A DNA stretch of 64,000 nucleotides, taken from Comamonadaceae bacterium ALPHA2B (GTDB lineage: Bacteria; Pseudomonadota; Gammaproteobacteria; Burkholderiales; Burkholderiaceae_C). Under the pieces are notes generated by a model, which was not told the DNA's origin, did not search any database, and worked only from the letters and a program-made list of their open reading frames with translations. The DNA lies in assembly GCA_005503065.1 (NCBI GenBank), contig SCOE01000004.1, forward strand, positions 186,001 through 250,000, in the 5' to 3' direction. Below, in pieces: positions 1 through 8,210 of this stretch (the first letter of the stretch is position 1; each line of letters opens with the position of its first letter). The position numbers were made by a program, and so were the translations under genes.

Positions 1-36
1 TCGACTCGAATTGCTTGTGCCGGTTATCAAATTGGC

Positions 37-1005
37 TTGTGGCTTGGCGAGGTTAAGTTGGAGACAAACAAATTGACCCCGGCGCGTCTGAGCGCCCTGC
101 GCATTCGACAGCTGCAACTGCTGCTGCTGATCGGCGAACTTGGAAGCATTTCAAAGGCAGCGGTTCGCGCCAGCATCAGTCAGCAGGCGGCGACAGAGAT
201 GCTCAAGGACCTCGAAGGGGCATTTGGCGCTCAGTTGTTCGTTCGGAACGCTCGTGGTGCGCTTCTGACCCCTGCGGGAGAAAAGGTCTCACGCCACGCT
301 GCAGCCGCACTCAGGGAGCTGAATCTCGCGCACGCGGGTGCGCAATTGCAGATACCAGGAAGCGTGCGTTTGCGCATCGGCTTCTCGCATGGCATCTTGC
401 ACACAGGCTTGACGGCTGCCGTGGCCTCTTTCCATGCCCGGCATCAGGAGATTGAACTTACTCTCAATGAGTCCACCGTTCTGGGATGCGTTGTGGGCCT
501 CATGCAGGGCACGCTCGACGTCGCGGTGACGGTGAACCATCCGAACATGATGGTGCCAGGCAGCCAGGAGCCCTTGACCGTATTGCCTCTTGACGACCAG
601 TACTACTACACCGCCTTTGCGTCGCGGAGTCTCGCCGAGCGGCTAGGGCCTGCTCCAACGCTCGAGCAGTTGCTTGACCTCACCTGGTTCTATCCGGGAA
701 AGGAATCGCTGGTGCGGCACCTGTTCGACGATTGGTTCATTCAGCGGGGCGCCTATCCGCCCGCGCGACCCATCCAGATCAATCCGACGCTGCGCGCGGT
801 GGAGTTCATGCGGCACGTCGATGCGATCGCCATGCTCCCATCGGCGATGCGCGGGCGATTCGAGCACGTAGTGGACCTTCCGGTCGAGGCCTTGAAGATT
901 CCGCTGCGCCGGGTATTCGCCTGCAGCGAGGCCGCTTTGCAAAAACCGGAGGTTCAGGCGCTGTTGCGTTGTATCCGCAAGGCGGACGCTGAAGTGTCCT
1001 GTTAA
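37..1005 (+). CDS. LysR-family transcriptional regulator
   Basis: This is a LysR-type regulator of 322 residues from a TTG at 37. The winged helix-turn-helix lies at about residues 21-80, with the family pattern of hydrophobic residues, SISKAA, then 'TPAGE'. The effector-binding domain runs from about residue 108 to 315. There is no stop codon in frame between base 1 and 37, so the true start may lie upstream of the window; an in-frame TTG at 58 is another candidate. It converges on the GMC oxidoreductase gene, the two stops overlapping by 4 bp. By position it probably controls the following catabolic cluster, but I cannot name the inducer. Family assignment is firm; exact start and target are inference. 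Confidence 0.85.
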   Translation: MWLGEVKLETNKLTPARLSALRIRQLQLLLLIGELGSISKAAVRASISQQAATEMLKDLEGAFGAQLFVRNARGALLTPAGEKVSRHAAAALRELNLAHAGAQLQIPGSVRLRIGFSHGILHTGLTAAVASFHARHQEIELTLNESTVLGCVVGLMQGTLDVAVTVNHPNMMVPGSQEPLTVLPLDDQYYYTAFASRSLAERLGPAPTLEQLLDLTWFYPGKESLVRHLFDDWFIQRGAYPPARPIQINPTLRAVEFMRHVDAIAMLPSAMRGRFEHVVDLPVEALKIPLRRVFACSEAALQKPEVQALLRCIRKADAEVSC

Positions 1006-2702
1006 GGGTGCATGGCCGAAATCTGACTTGCCATCTTCTCCGCAAGCATGACCGTCGGAATATGGGTATTGCATGAAGGGATGGTCGGCATGATCGACGC
1101 ATCGACCACTGAGAGCCCCAACACGCCGTGAACGCTGCCGTCAATTGCGCTGACGACAGATGTTGGATCCGAAGCGCTGCCCATCCGGCAGGTGCCGCAC
1201 AGATGGCCTGCTCCCGTGACGGCTGCGCGAACAGTGTCTTCCAAGGAATTCGGCGTTGACAGCACGTCCCGCAGGGGTTTTAGCCGCGCGCCCTTTGCAA
1301 CCAAGGCTTGGCCCAGCGAAGGCGCGAAGTCACAGAGTGCAGCCAGAGCTGCGGCCGCAAGGGTGTTCCGAAGTCCCGGCGTGTTGTAGCGCATCAGCTG
1401 TGTCATGTTGCCGGACGTCAGCAACTTGCAGGCATCTGCCGCACGTCCGGATCGCAAATGCAGATCGGCCACCATGCGCAACGCCAAGATCATGCGGCTC
1501 ATATCAACGGGGTGAGAAAGCAGGTTGAACTGGATGTGTGGGGGAGCGTACGGGGCGGCGCGGTCGAGCTGGATGGAGCCCCTGGAAAATGGCTTGTTCA
1601 GTACAGCCACGAGGGAGGCCAGTTGCTGACCCAGTGCGTGCCATGCGGTCCAGCTCCGTACGAACAGGGCCATGTCGCCCTGTTGGGATGCCTCTTCGCG
1701 CGACGACCATCGCAGAATGCTGACGCACGACGGGCCTGTCTGTCGCGATGCGCGCTCCTTGCGCGACAGGAAGTTCAGCGTGTAGAGCATCGCGTGGTTC
1801 TGCAGGTTCTGGCCGACGCCATGCAGCGCATGCCGAACGGCGATGCCGAGCTGCTGCAGATCGCCTGCGGGACCGACGCCGGAACGCATCAGCAGGACGG
1901 GGCTGCGCACGGCACCGGCAGCAAGAATGACACGGCGCGCGCCTAGTCGGGTGCGAACACCGCTCCTGTCACTCACCTCGACGCCGAAACAATGCAGTGC
2001 TCTGTCGATTTGTTCAAAGAGGAGTTGCTCGGCCTGGGTGTCGGCGCGAATATGCAGGTTCTTTCGGTCACGCACCGGGCGCGTCAGATAGTCAAGGCCG
2101 GCTGATCCGCGACGCTTCCTGGAACGGCTCAGCGGAAGCGCGCCGTGCCCATCTCTGAAGTCGCCGTTCATGTCCGGAACATCCGGGAATCCGAGTGCGC
2201 GCGAGGCTTGCTCAATGCCGAGTGCGAAGGAAGACCACGCGTTCCGTGGCTCGCGCCGTATGGGAATCAACCCGCAGCTCCCATGCAGAGGGCCATGGTG
2301 GTTGGCGTCTGCCTCGAGCTTCTTGAAGTACGGTAGAACCTCGTCCCAGCTCCATCCCTGCGCACCAGCGCTGGCCCAGCCGTCGTAGTCTTCAGGGCGC
2401 CCTCTCAGCGCGAACATTCCCATGATCTGCGAGGTGCCGCCCAAGAGCCGACCCTGGGGAAATGCGACAGGCTGGGACGCTTCATCGGCGCGCCAACGCA
2501 CAAGCGTGTCCGGCCAGCGATATGCCGGATTCCAGATGGAGTCGCCGAGAACGTTGAGGATGTCGTGAGGCTCGTGGCCGGGGACGATGTCCGGCCCTGC
2601 TTCGACGACCAGCACCCGCCTCTTCGGGTTCTCGGAAAGGCGATTGGCGAGCACACAGCCGGCGGTGCCTGCGCCAATGATCACGATGTCGTGCGTCTCC
2701 AT
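1002..2702 (-). CDS. GMC-family FAD-dependent oxidoreductase (choline dehydrogenase-like)
   Basis: This is a glucose-methanol-choline oxidoreductase of 566 residues, normal for the family. The FAD-binding Rossmann motif GAGTAG is at residues 10-15. The 'GRLLGGTS' motif and a GMC signature-like 'GAVRSPVLLMRSGVG' follow. Near the C-terminus the active-site region has HLCGTCRMG with His at about 500 and NTHIPTVM with His at about 547, the usual catalytic pair. It should oxidise an alcohol to an aldehyde or ketone; the substrate cannot be read from sequence. It is transcribed divergently from the Bug protein gene across a 161-bp gap holding an inverted repeat, which fits a shared regulator. No signal peptide is seen, so it is probably cytosolic or loosely membrane-associated. 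Confidence 0.88.
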   Translation of the reverse strand: METHDIVIIGAGTAGCVLANRLSENPKRRVLVVEAGPDIVPGHEPHDILNVLGDSIWNPAYRWPDTLVRWRADEASQPVAFPQGRLLGGTSQIMGMFALRGRPEDYDGWASAGAQGWSWDEVLPYFKKLEADANHHGPLHGSCGLIPIRREPRNAWSSFALGIEQASRALGFPDVPDMNGDFRDGHGALPLSRSRKRRGSAGLDYLTRPVRDRKNLHIRADTQAEQLLFEQIDRALHCFGVEVSDRSGVRTRLGARRVILAAGAVRSPVLLMRSGVGPAGDLQQLGIAVRHALHGVGQNLQNHAMLYTLNFLSRKERASRQTGPSCVSILRWSSREEASQQGDMALFVRSWTAWHALGQQLASLVAVLNKPFSRGSIQLDRAAPYAPPHIQFNLLSHPVDMSRMILALRMVADLHLRSGRAADACKLLTSGNMTQLMRYNTPGLRNTLAAAALAALCDFAPSLGQALVAKGARLKPLRDVLSTPNSLEDTVRAAVTGAGHLCGTCRMGSASDPTSVVSAIDGSVHGVLGLSVVDASIMPTIPSCNTHIPTVMLAEKMASQISAMHP

Positions 2703-2750
2703 GGTTCTCGGCCTGTCCTTTCCTTGGGCTTCGATTCTGGAAGCGACGCA

Positions 2751-2767
2751 TTGGATTGGTCATCCAA
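2751..2767. promoter_or_regulatory. Inverted repeat in the GMC/Bug divergent promoter region
   Basis: The sequence TTGGAT-TGGTC-ATCCAA is a perfect 6-bp inverted repeat with a 5-nt spacer. It lies between two divergent genes of the catabolic cluster, 49 bp from the GMC start and 97 bp from the Bug start. A dyad here is the expected form of a regulator operator, possibly for the LysR protein encoded at 37-1005. It does not contain a clean T-N11-A box, so the assignment to LysR is weak. Confidence 0.35.
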
Positions 2768-2863
2768 AAAGCAGGTACCGGCCACAAAAAATCACGGTAA
2801 GCGGCGACTGAATCGGTTCCTAGAATTTGCCGCCCATCACCCTAGGAATAGGCGAGGCTGAGG

Positions 2864-3835
2864 ATGATCAATACCAGGAGACGTGAGTTTTTGATTGCAG
2901 CGGCTGGTGCGATGCCGGTGTTCGGGGCCGCGCAGTCGATGAGCGACTGGCCGCAGCGGCCGCTGAAGCTGATCGTGCCGCAGAGCCCATCGTCATCGGC
3001 CGACGTGATCGCGCGGCTGCTGGCCAAGGAATTGCCCGTCGAACTCAATCAGCCGGTAATCGTGGAGAACAAGGCCGGCGCTGCGGGAAACATCGGCGCC
3101 GAGTACGTCGCCAATTCCGCGCCCGACGGCTATACGCTGCTCTATGGATTCAACTCCGTCGCCACCATCAACCCGAACTTGTACGCAAAGCTGCCATTCA
3201 GTTTCAGGAACGATCTGGCACCGGTGACGCAGACCACGGTGGGCGGCTACATCCTGGTTACCAACAACAACGTGCCCGCTCGGAGCCTGCGAGAGCTTGT
3301 CGACTACGTCAAGAAGAATCCGGGAGCAGTGACTTTCGGCAGCGATGGCATAGGATCGATGGCGCACCTGTGTGCAGAGCTGCTCGCGGAGCGCACAGGC
3401 ATGCAGATATTGCACGTCCCCTACAAAGGCACGCCGACGGCGGACCTGCTTGCTGGCCATATCCAGGCCATGTTCGCACCCGTCACGGTCTTGCAGGAAT
3501 TGGTACGGGCCGGTCAGATGCGCGGGCTGGTCACGACGAAGCCGAAGCGCCTTCAAGCGCTTCCCCAAATGCCGACACTGGCTGAACTGCTGCCCGGCTT
3601 GAGCTTGACGGGGTGGCAGGGAATTTGGGTGGCGAAGAGTACGCCGGCCGTGGTGATCGAGCGGCTGCAGAGCGCTGTTGCAAGAGCGCTGGTTGCCCCT
3701 GAGGTCCTGGCCAAGCTCAATGTCGTGGAGCTTCAGCCCGTTGGATCTACGCCCAAGGAGCTGGGTGAACTGGTCGATCGCGAGACCGCGCAGTGGGCGC
3801 CCATCATCAAGAAACTCAATCTGCGGGCGGATTGA
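2864..3835 (+). CDS. Bug-family (TctC-like) periplasmic substrate-binding protein
   Basis: This is a 323-residue tripartite tricarboxylate transporter binding protein of the Bug family, abundant in Burkholderiales. The N-terminus has an RRREFL motif followed by a hydrophobic run and an AQS-type cleavage region, so export is likely, possibly by the Tat route. The mature part has typical Bug features: 'WPQRPLKLIVP', a ligand-loop 'AGAAGNIGAE', and 'PDGYTLLYG'. No TctA or TctB membrane genes lie next to it, so it is an orphan binding protein that either borrows another permease or acts in signalling. It starts the plus-strand run of catabolic genes ending at 7100. The ligand is unknown. Confidence 0.9.
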   Translation: MINTRRREFLIAAAGAMPVFGAAQSMSDWPQRPLKLIVPQSPSSSADVIARLLAKELPVELNQPVIVENKAGAAGNIGAEYVANSAPDGYTLLYGFNSVATINPNLYAKLPFSFRNDLAPVTQTTVGGYILVTNNNVPARSLRELVDYVKKNPGAVTFGSDGIGSMAHLCAELLAERTGMQILHVPYKGTPTADLLAGHIQAMFAPVTVLQELVRAGQMRGLVTTKPKRLQALPQMPTLAELLPGLSLTGWQGIWVAKSTPAVVIERLQSAVARALVAPEVLAKLNVVELQPVGSTPKELGELVDRETAQWAPIIKKLNLRAD

Positions 3836-3860
3836 TGCAGGCATTTCTCGGAAGGACGCC

Positions 3861-4211
3861 ATGATCATCGATCACCGCCTATACACCCTGAAAAGTGAAA
3901 AGCTTCGGGACTGGTTGACGCTGTGGGAGAAGACGGCCCTAGTCATTCAGTTGGAGTACATCCAGAATTTCCTTGGCATGTACACGACCGAGGTTGGGAA
4001 CCACAACCAGGTGATCCACCTCTGGGGATACGGCAACTTGGGCGAGCGCGAAACGCGACGGATGCGTATGCAGCAGGATCCGCGCTGGCAAGACTACCTC
4101 TCGCAGCTCAAGGTGCTACAGCCCTTCGTACAAACGGAGTCGCGCATCCTTCGGCCCACATCCTTCTCGCCGCCCATCAGAACAGACGCATTGCCTACTC
4201 AGCACGAGTGA
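3861..4211 (+). CDS. NIPSNAP-family protein
   Basis: This 116-residue protein begins at ATG 3861 with a GGAAGG-type ribosome site just upstream. The N-terminus MIIDHRLYTLK and the middle part with 'NQVIHLWGYGNLGERETRR' match the NIPSNAP ferredoxin-like fold, in which a strand, a helix, and 'H.W.Y.....R' recur. NIPSNAP proteins often sit in degradation clusters and are thought to act as small dimeric alpha/beta-barrel proteins, but their biochemical role is not established. It lies 25 bp after the Bug gene and 34 bp before the SDR-like gene, consistent with one operon. A longer frame open upstream to 3678 overlaps the Bug gene and is not used. Confidence 0.8.
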   Translation: MIIDHRLYTLKSEKLRDWLTLWEKTALVIQLEYIQNFLGMYTTEVGNHNQVIHLWGYGNLGERETRRMRMQQDPRWQDYLSQLKVLQPFVQTESRILRPTSFSPPIRTDALPTQHE

Positions 4212-4245
4212 GTCACGTTGCAGATGCTTATAGCCGGAGCACCGA

Positions 4246-4992
4246 ATGATTGAAATGCTTGCTGGCAGTCGAGTTCTTGTGGTGGGCGGAAGCTCCGGAA
4301 TCGGCGAGGCCACGGCGCTTGCTTTCGCACAGTCAGGGGCAGAAGTAACGATTGCCTCGCGCAGCCAGGAAAAGCTGGCCGCGGCGATGGGGCGGCTTCG
4401 CGACAGTCTTGCGTGCAGCGCGCCAAACGCAGGCATTGCCTCGCATGTTCTCGACGTGCGCGACGAGGCGGGGGTCGCGAAGTTCTGCGAAGGTTGGGGC
4501 GCATTTGACCATGTCGTGATCAGTGCATCGCAGACACGCGGTGGGTCAGTACGCTCCCTGGCACTCGAGCACGCCTATGAAGCCATGAACAGCAAATTCT
4601 GGGGTGCCTATCGCGTAGCGCGCGCCGTCAATATCCGGGAGCGCGGCAGCCTGACTTTCATTTCCGGGTTTCTGAGCGTACGACCTGGACCGTCGGTGCT
4701 GCTGGGCGCGATCAATGCGGCGCTGGATGCGCTTGCCCGCGGCATGGCACTGGAACTCGCGCCAATGAAGGTTCGCGTGAACTCCGTGTCGCCGGGGCTC
4801 ATCGCTACGCCTTTGTGGGCGGGCCTGGATACGGCGGCCCGCAGCGCGATGCAGCAGAAGGCGGCCACGACGCTTCCGGCGCGCGCGATGGGACAAGCCT
4901 CGGACGTGGCCAATGCCGTGCTCTACCTTGCGGCTACGCCATACGCGACTGGCTCGACCGTGCTCGTGGATGGCGGCGGCTCGATAGCCTAG
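4246..4992 (+). CDS. SDR-fold protein lacking the catalytic Tyr and Lys
   Basis: This 248-residue protein has the nucleotide-binding GGSSGIG of a short-chain dehydrogenase at about residues 14-20 and the C-terminal 'YATGSTVLVDGGGS' typical of classical SDRs. The active site is altered. The usual NNAG is replaced by 'VISAS', and the YxxxK motif is replaced by Leu153 and Asn157 within 'VLLGAINAAL'. Ser140 is kept. SDR subgroups without the canonical catalytic residues are known (the Lin1944-like group), with undetermined function. It could bind NAD(P) without being a standard oxidoreductase. It sits in the catabolic run between the NIPSNAP gene and the CoA-transferase remnant. Confidence 0.82.
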   Translation: MIEMLAGSRVLVVGGSSGIGEATALAFAQSGAEVTIASRSQEKLAAAMGRLRDSLACSAPNAGIASHVLDVRDEAGVAKFCEGWGAFDHVVISASQTRGGSVRSLALEHAYEAMNSKFWGAYRVARAVNIRERGSLTFISGFLSVRPGPSVLLGAINAALDALARGMALELAPMKVRVNSVSPGLIATPLWAGLDTAARSAMQQKAATTLPARAMGQASDVANAVLYLAATPYATGSTVLVDGGGSIA

Positions 4993-5025
4993 CCAGGCGC
5001 GGTTGTCTTCTTCAGGATTAGAGAC

Positions 5026-5305
5026 ATGAGTCTGCCGCTATCGGGCTTCCGCATCCTCGATTTCGCGTGTACTGGCTGGCCCCAGCTGCGCGATGGCGCT
5101 CGCCGACTTCGGTGCGGACGTGGTCAAGATCGAGCATCCCCTGCGTGGCGACGATACCCGCGATCGGGGTACCGGGCTCGACGCTTCGCGGACCGCATGC
5201 TTCAACAGCGCCAATCGCAACTGGCGCTCGATCGCAATCGACGTGGAGTCGCCGCACGGTCGCGCTACGGCGCTCGCACCGGCGCGTAGAACGCTACGCC
5301 GCTGA
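5026..5305 (+). pseudogene. Truncated, frameshifted class III CoA-transferase (CaiB/BaiF) remnant
   Basis: The frame opening at ATG 5026 reads MSLPLSGFRILDFA, the normal start of a CaiB/BaiF CoA-transferase. Around base 5068 one base is missing. If one C is restored after 'ttcgcg', the reading continues as R-VLAGPSCAMALADFGADVV, a close family match, and then 'KIEHPLRGDD' and 'FNSANRNWRSIAIDVESPHG'. The rest of the roughly 400-residue protein is absent: after about residue 90 the sequence turns unrelated and stops near 5305. So the gene has both a point deletion and a large 3' deletion. It lies between the SDR-like gene and the aldolase and suggests the pathway once used a CoA-activated intermediate. 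Confidence 0.85.
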
Positions 5306-5342
5306 ATGAAAAGTTCGATTCTTCGAGCCGAGAGAGGTTTCC

Positions 5343-6128
5343 ATGCAAACGCAGGCCATACCAATGAAGTCCCGAGACAAGATGACAGGCGCTGCAACGC
5401 CTGCCTCAGATGCGCAAGTCGCAGAGGCCCGCGTCAACCTCGCGGCCACCTATAGGCTCGTGGAACTCGCGGGTTGGGGAGAAGGAATCTTCAACCACAT
5501 ATCCTTGCGTGTTCCTGGCTCGCCTCGGGAGTTCTTCATCAAACGCCACGAACTCACCTACTCGGAGGTGACCGCGTCGAACCTCATCCGCATCTCCGTG
5601 GATGACGATCTCGACGAGGGCTCGGGCGTGAATAGGCCTGGCTTCGTGCTGCACAGCACCTTGCTCAAGGCCAGGCCAGACCTGAATTGCTTCCTGCATG
5701 TCCACACGCGTGAGCTCGTGGCCGTCGGCGCCCTCGAGCGCGGCTTGCGGATGCACAGTCAGTCCGCTGCGCGCTTCTTCCGGCGGCTCGGGTATCACGC
5801 CTATGAAGGGCTCACGGAAGGACTGGACGAGGGGCCACGTATCGCACAGGCTTTCGGCGATGGCGTGGGGCTCATGCTGCGAAATCATGGTGGAGTCACG
5901 GGCAGTACCTCAACCTGGGAATCGATGACATTGATAAAGCACCTGGTCGAAGCCTGCAAGGTTCAGTTGCTTATCGAGAGCGCGGGAGGGGCGAGCATCG
6001 AGATCCCCGAGGCGATCTGCCTATCGACTGTGGAACAACTGACGAGGCACAACACCGGTCGCGCGGGTGCGGACTGGCCTGCGGCGCTTCGGCGTCTCGA
6101 CGCCGTGGATCCCTCGTATCGCTACTGA
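5343..6128 (+). CDS. Class II aldolase/adducin-family protein
   Basis: This 261-residue protein carries the zinc-binding histidines of class II aldolases: HVH at about residues 119-121 and a third in LRNHGG at about residue 182. Family members include fuculose-phosphate aldolase, ribulose-phosphate epimerases and many decarboxylase-like or aldolase-like proteins in degradation clusters, so the reaction is a retro-aldol cleavage or related step on an unknown hydroxy-acid. Further in-frame Met codons at residues 8 and 14 could be the true start; ATG 5343 directly follows 'gaggtttcc', a fair ribosome site. It is followed 27 bp later by a FAH-family gene, a pairing often seen in aromatic or sugar-acid degradation. 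Confidence 0.85.
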   Translation: MQTQAIPMKSRDKMTGAATPASDAQVAEARVNLAATYRLVELAGWGEGIFNHISLRVPGSPREFFIKRHELTYSEVTASNLIRISVDDDLDEGSGVNRPGFVLHSTLLKARPDLNCFLHVHTRELVAVGALERGLRMHSQSAARFFRRLGYHAYEGLTEGLDEGPRIAQAFGDGVGLMLRNHGGVTGSTSTWESMTLIKHLVEACKVQLLIESAGGASIEIPEAICLSTVEQLTRHNTGRAGADWPAALRRLDAVDPSYRY

Positions 6129-6155
6129 AGCGGTGACAGCCCGCGGGAGTGACGA

Positions 6156-7100
6156 ATGCGTCTGGCCTATGTGTCAAATGGTGGGCGCAGGTTCGTCGTG
6201 GTGCGTGACGGTGCGTACTACGTCGACCTGTCGCGGACAGACATGGCTTGGTCCCGTGGCCTCACCGAGCTGCTGGAAGAGGGGCCTGCGGCATTGCAGC
6301 GCGTCGAGCAGGCTGTGGCGACCGCTGGCGCCGAAGCTCGAGTGGACGCGGTCGGCCTGAGCTATTTGAGGCTCAACGAGCCAGGATGCGTCTTTTGCAT
6401 CGGAACCAACTATGCCGCCCATATTCGCGAGCGGAGTCGACCGTTTCCGGTCGAGCCGAGCTGCTTCATCAAGTCAGTGGCCGCCCTGGTGGCTCATGGG
6501 CAGCCGATCGAGCGCCCCGCCAATTCCGAACAGTTGGATTACGAGGTCGAACTCGCGGTAGTCATTGGGCGCGCCGGGCGCTATCTTCGCGTCGACCAGG
6601 CGCTTGACTACGTTGCCGGCTATACGATCATGAATGACGGTTCGGTGCGGGACTTCCAGAACAGGTACGGGAATGTCACTGTGGGCAAGAACTTCGCCAA
6701 CAGTGGTGCGATCGGGCCAGAACTTGTCACAGCCGACGAGCTTCCCCGTGGGGCCCATGGCCTTCGTATCACCACGCGAGTGAACGGGTCCATCGTCCAG
6801 GACTCCTCGACCGCCGATCTGGTTTTCGATGTGGCGATGTGCGTGTCGTTGGCTTCTCAGACGGTGAGCCTCAAGCCGGGCGACGTCATCTCCACGGGTA
6901 CGCCTGCGGGCGTGGGAGCCGCGCGAACTCCCCCGGTCTGGTTGCGCGCTGGCGACCTGGTTGAAATGTTTATCGAAGGGATCGGCAGCTTGTCCAACCC
7001 CATCGTCGATGCACTTGCTCCGGCAGCAGGTCATGGCTACGACCGTGAGGCTTATGCGCCCATCGTGATCCCCGTGAGCGAGCGGGCCAATGGAGACTGA
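6156..7100 (+). CDS. Fumarylacetoacetate hydrolase (FAH)-family protein
   Basis: This 314-residue protein belongs to the FAH superfamily, which cleaves C-C bonds of 2,4-diketo acids or acts as hydratase, isomerase or decarboxylase. The divalent-metal ligands are present: Glu130 and Glu132 in LDYEVELAVVIGR and Asp161 in IMNDGSVRD, with the conserved lysine at 178 in VGKNFAN. The ending 'TGTPAGVGAARTPP...GDLVE' is also typical. The N-terminal about 70 residues form the usual smaller domain. It is the last intact gene of the catabolic run and probably acts after the aldolase or on its product. The substrate is not known. Confidence 0.9.
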   Translation: MRLAYVSNGGRRFVVVRDGAYYVDLSRTDMAWSRGLTELLEEGPAALQRVEQAVATAGAEARVDAVGLSYLRLNEPGCVFCIGTNYAAHIRERSRPFPVEPSCFIKSVAALVAHGQPIERPANSEQLDYEVELAVVIGRAGRYLRVDQALDYVAGYTIMNDGSVRDFQNRYGNVTVGKNFANSGAIGPELVTADELPRGAHGLRITTRVNGSIVQDSSTADLVFDVAMCVSLASQTVSLKPGDVISTGTPAGVGAARTPPVWLRAGDLVEMFIEGIGSLSNPIVDALAPAAGHGYDREAYAPIVIPVSERANGD

Positions 7101-7156
7101 CATGTCCGACGACTTCGCAGGCTGGCTGTCGCGAACTGCGGCAGCCGGGTGCTGGC

Positions 7157-7318
7157 TTGCGGCCACCGGCGGGGGAGATTCGGGTCGGGCTCAGTCCAAT
7201 GATGGCCCCTTCGGTCCTTGCCGCGACGCTGATCCGATTTCCAGCTGAGCACCCTTGGGTCAAAGTCGAGGTCATCGAAGTCTACTGGGACGTCATCCTC
7301 GACAAAGTATTCAAGGGG
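7157..7318 (+). pseudogene. Fragment of a LysR-type regulator (effector domain start)
   Basis: The frame from about 7157 reads GEIRVGLSPMMAPSVLAATL, then RFPAEHPWVKVEVIE and DVILDKVFKGD, which is the beginning of a LysR effector-binding domain (the usual 'G.+R+G..P......P..+..F...+P.v.+.+.E'). There is no helix-turn-helix domain before it, and the match ends at about 7318 where the family would continue 'DLDLAV'. What remains is about 54 codons of a protein that should be about 300. This is a remnant, not a gene. Confidence 0.75.
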
Positions 7319-7860
7319 GATGGCCTGTCCGGAGCATCCGGTCCACGCGCAAGCCGGCCGGCCTCTAGGAGAAAAATCTCAGCCGGGTAAGGCCATCGAA
7401 AATATCTGGGCCAGCCAAAAAAATTACCGCGGAGTCGAAATCGCGCCCAAAGCTTCCCAGGCCACAAGCAAGCGTCTTTGGGTTCGACCTAATCCAGCGT
7501 CTGGCGAAGCGTGGCGATATTGATCATTTCGATCCGGCATCGAATTCCCGTTTTTTACTTTTCCGTCGCCCCAATGACGTCGGAGCACGCCAACGTGTGA
7601 ACGTGTCGGACGACGGCTTCTATCTTTATGTGGGGCCTGCGTTTCCTTCTCGGGCTTCGGGGAATTCTTTACGGGCGAATTACAGTCGGCCGGCACTTGT
7701 CCGTGTCGCACGGCTGGGTTTTGGGAGGATGTTTGCCGTCCCAGAGAGGCGGCCAAGCAGTTGTAATAGGGAGTCCGAAATGAATTGCAAGGCCGATGGT
7801 TCGGTTCAGTCGGCCGCTGGTCATGTGTAAAAGACGAATCTCCCGCCCCCGCCGCACCTC
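7319..7860. other. Non-coding stretch at the end of the accessory cluster
   Basis: This 540-bp stretch holds no frame that I recognise. Short open frames exist on both strands, but their composition is unlike neighbouring genes and none has a credible ribosome site or family motif. Base composition is more AT-rich than the core genes that follow. It lies between the LysR fragment and the 3' end of dciA and may be the scar where the catabolic cluster joins the conserved backbone. No integrase, IS end or clear direct repeat was seen. Confidence 0.5.
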
Positions 7861-8166
7861 TCAGGACCGCCCCTGCACCTTGATGCGGATGGCCGTCACG
7901 TCCCACCCCTTCGCACGCAGGCGCGCCAGCAGCATCGGGCTCATCTGGCGCAGCTTGGCGGCAACCGCGTTGCCCTTGACGAGGATGCACCAGCTGCCTT
8001 CCTCGCTGGGGCCGGCCTGCAGCGCCGGGCGCATCTCGGCCGGCAGCAGCGGCAGGATGGCCTGGAGGCGCATCTGCCCGTCCCGCGCGCGCGCCATCAG
8101 GCCGGCCAGCGTGGGCGACTCCTCGCTGGCCTGCTGCAGGGTGAAGGCTTGGAAACGGCGGGTCAT
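7861..8166 (-). CDS. dciA: DciA/DUF721-family protein
   Basis: This short protein of 101 residues starts at ATG 8166 (MTRRFQAFTLQQASEESPTL). A longer open frame to 8322 is not used because the family starts near this Met. The region 'LPAEMRPALQAGPSEEGSWCILVKGNAVAAKLRQ..P.LL..L' matches DUF721, now called DciA, a protein that loads or recruits the replicative helicase DnaB in bacteria lacking DnaC. In many betaproteobacteria this gene sits directly beside secA, as here. It is transcribed away from secA; the two starts are 222 bp apart. Confidence 0.75.
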   Translation of the reverse strand: MTRRFQAFTLQQASEESPTLAGLMARARDGQMRLQAILPLLPAEMRPALQAGPSEEGSWCILVKGNAVAAKLRQMSPMLLARLRAKGWDVTAIRIKVQGRS

Positions 8167-8210
8167 GGGGCGCTGAAGGGCGAAGGCGAGGCGGTCTAAA
8201 ATGGTCGATT

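Noticed and set aside
7424-7990. 188-residue minus-strand frame before dciA
   Set aside because: Overlaps the 3' part of dciA in another frame; no domain and no ribosome site.
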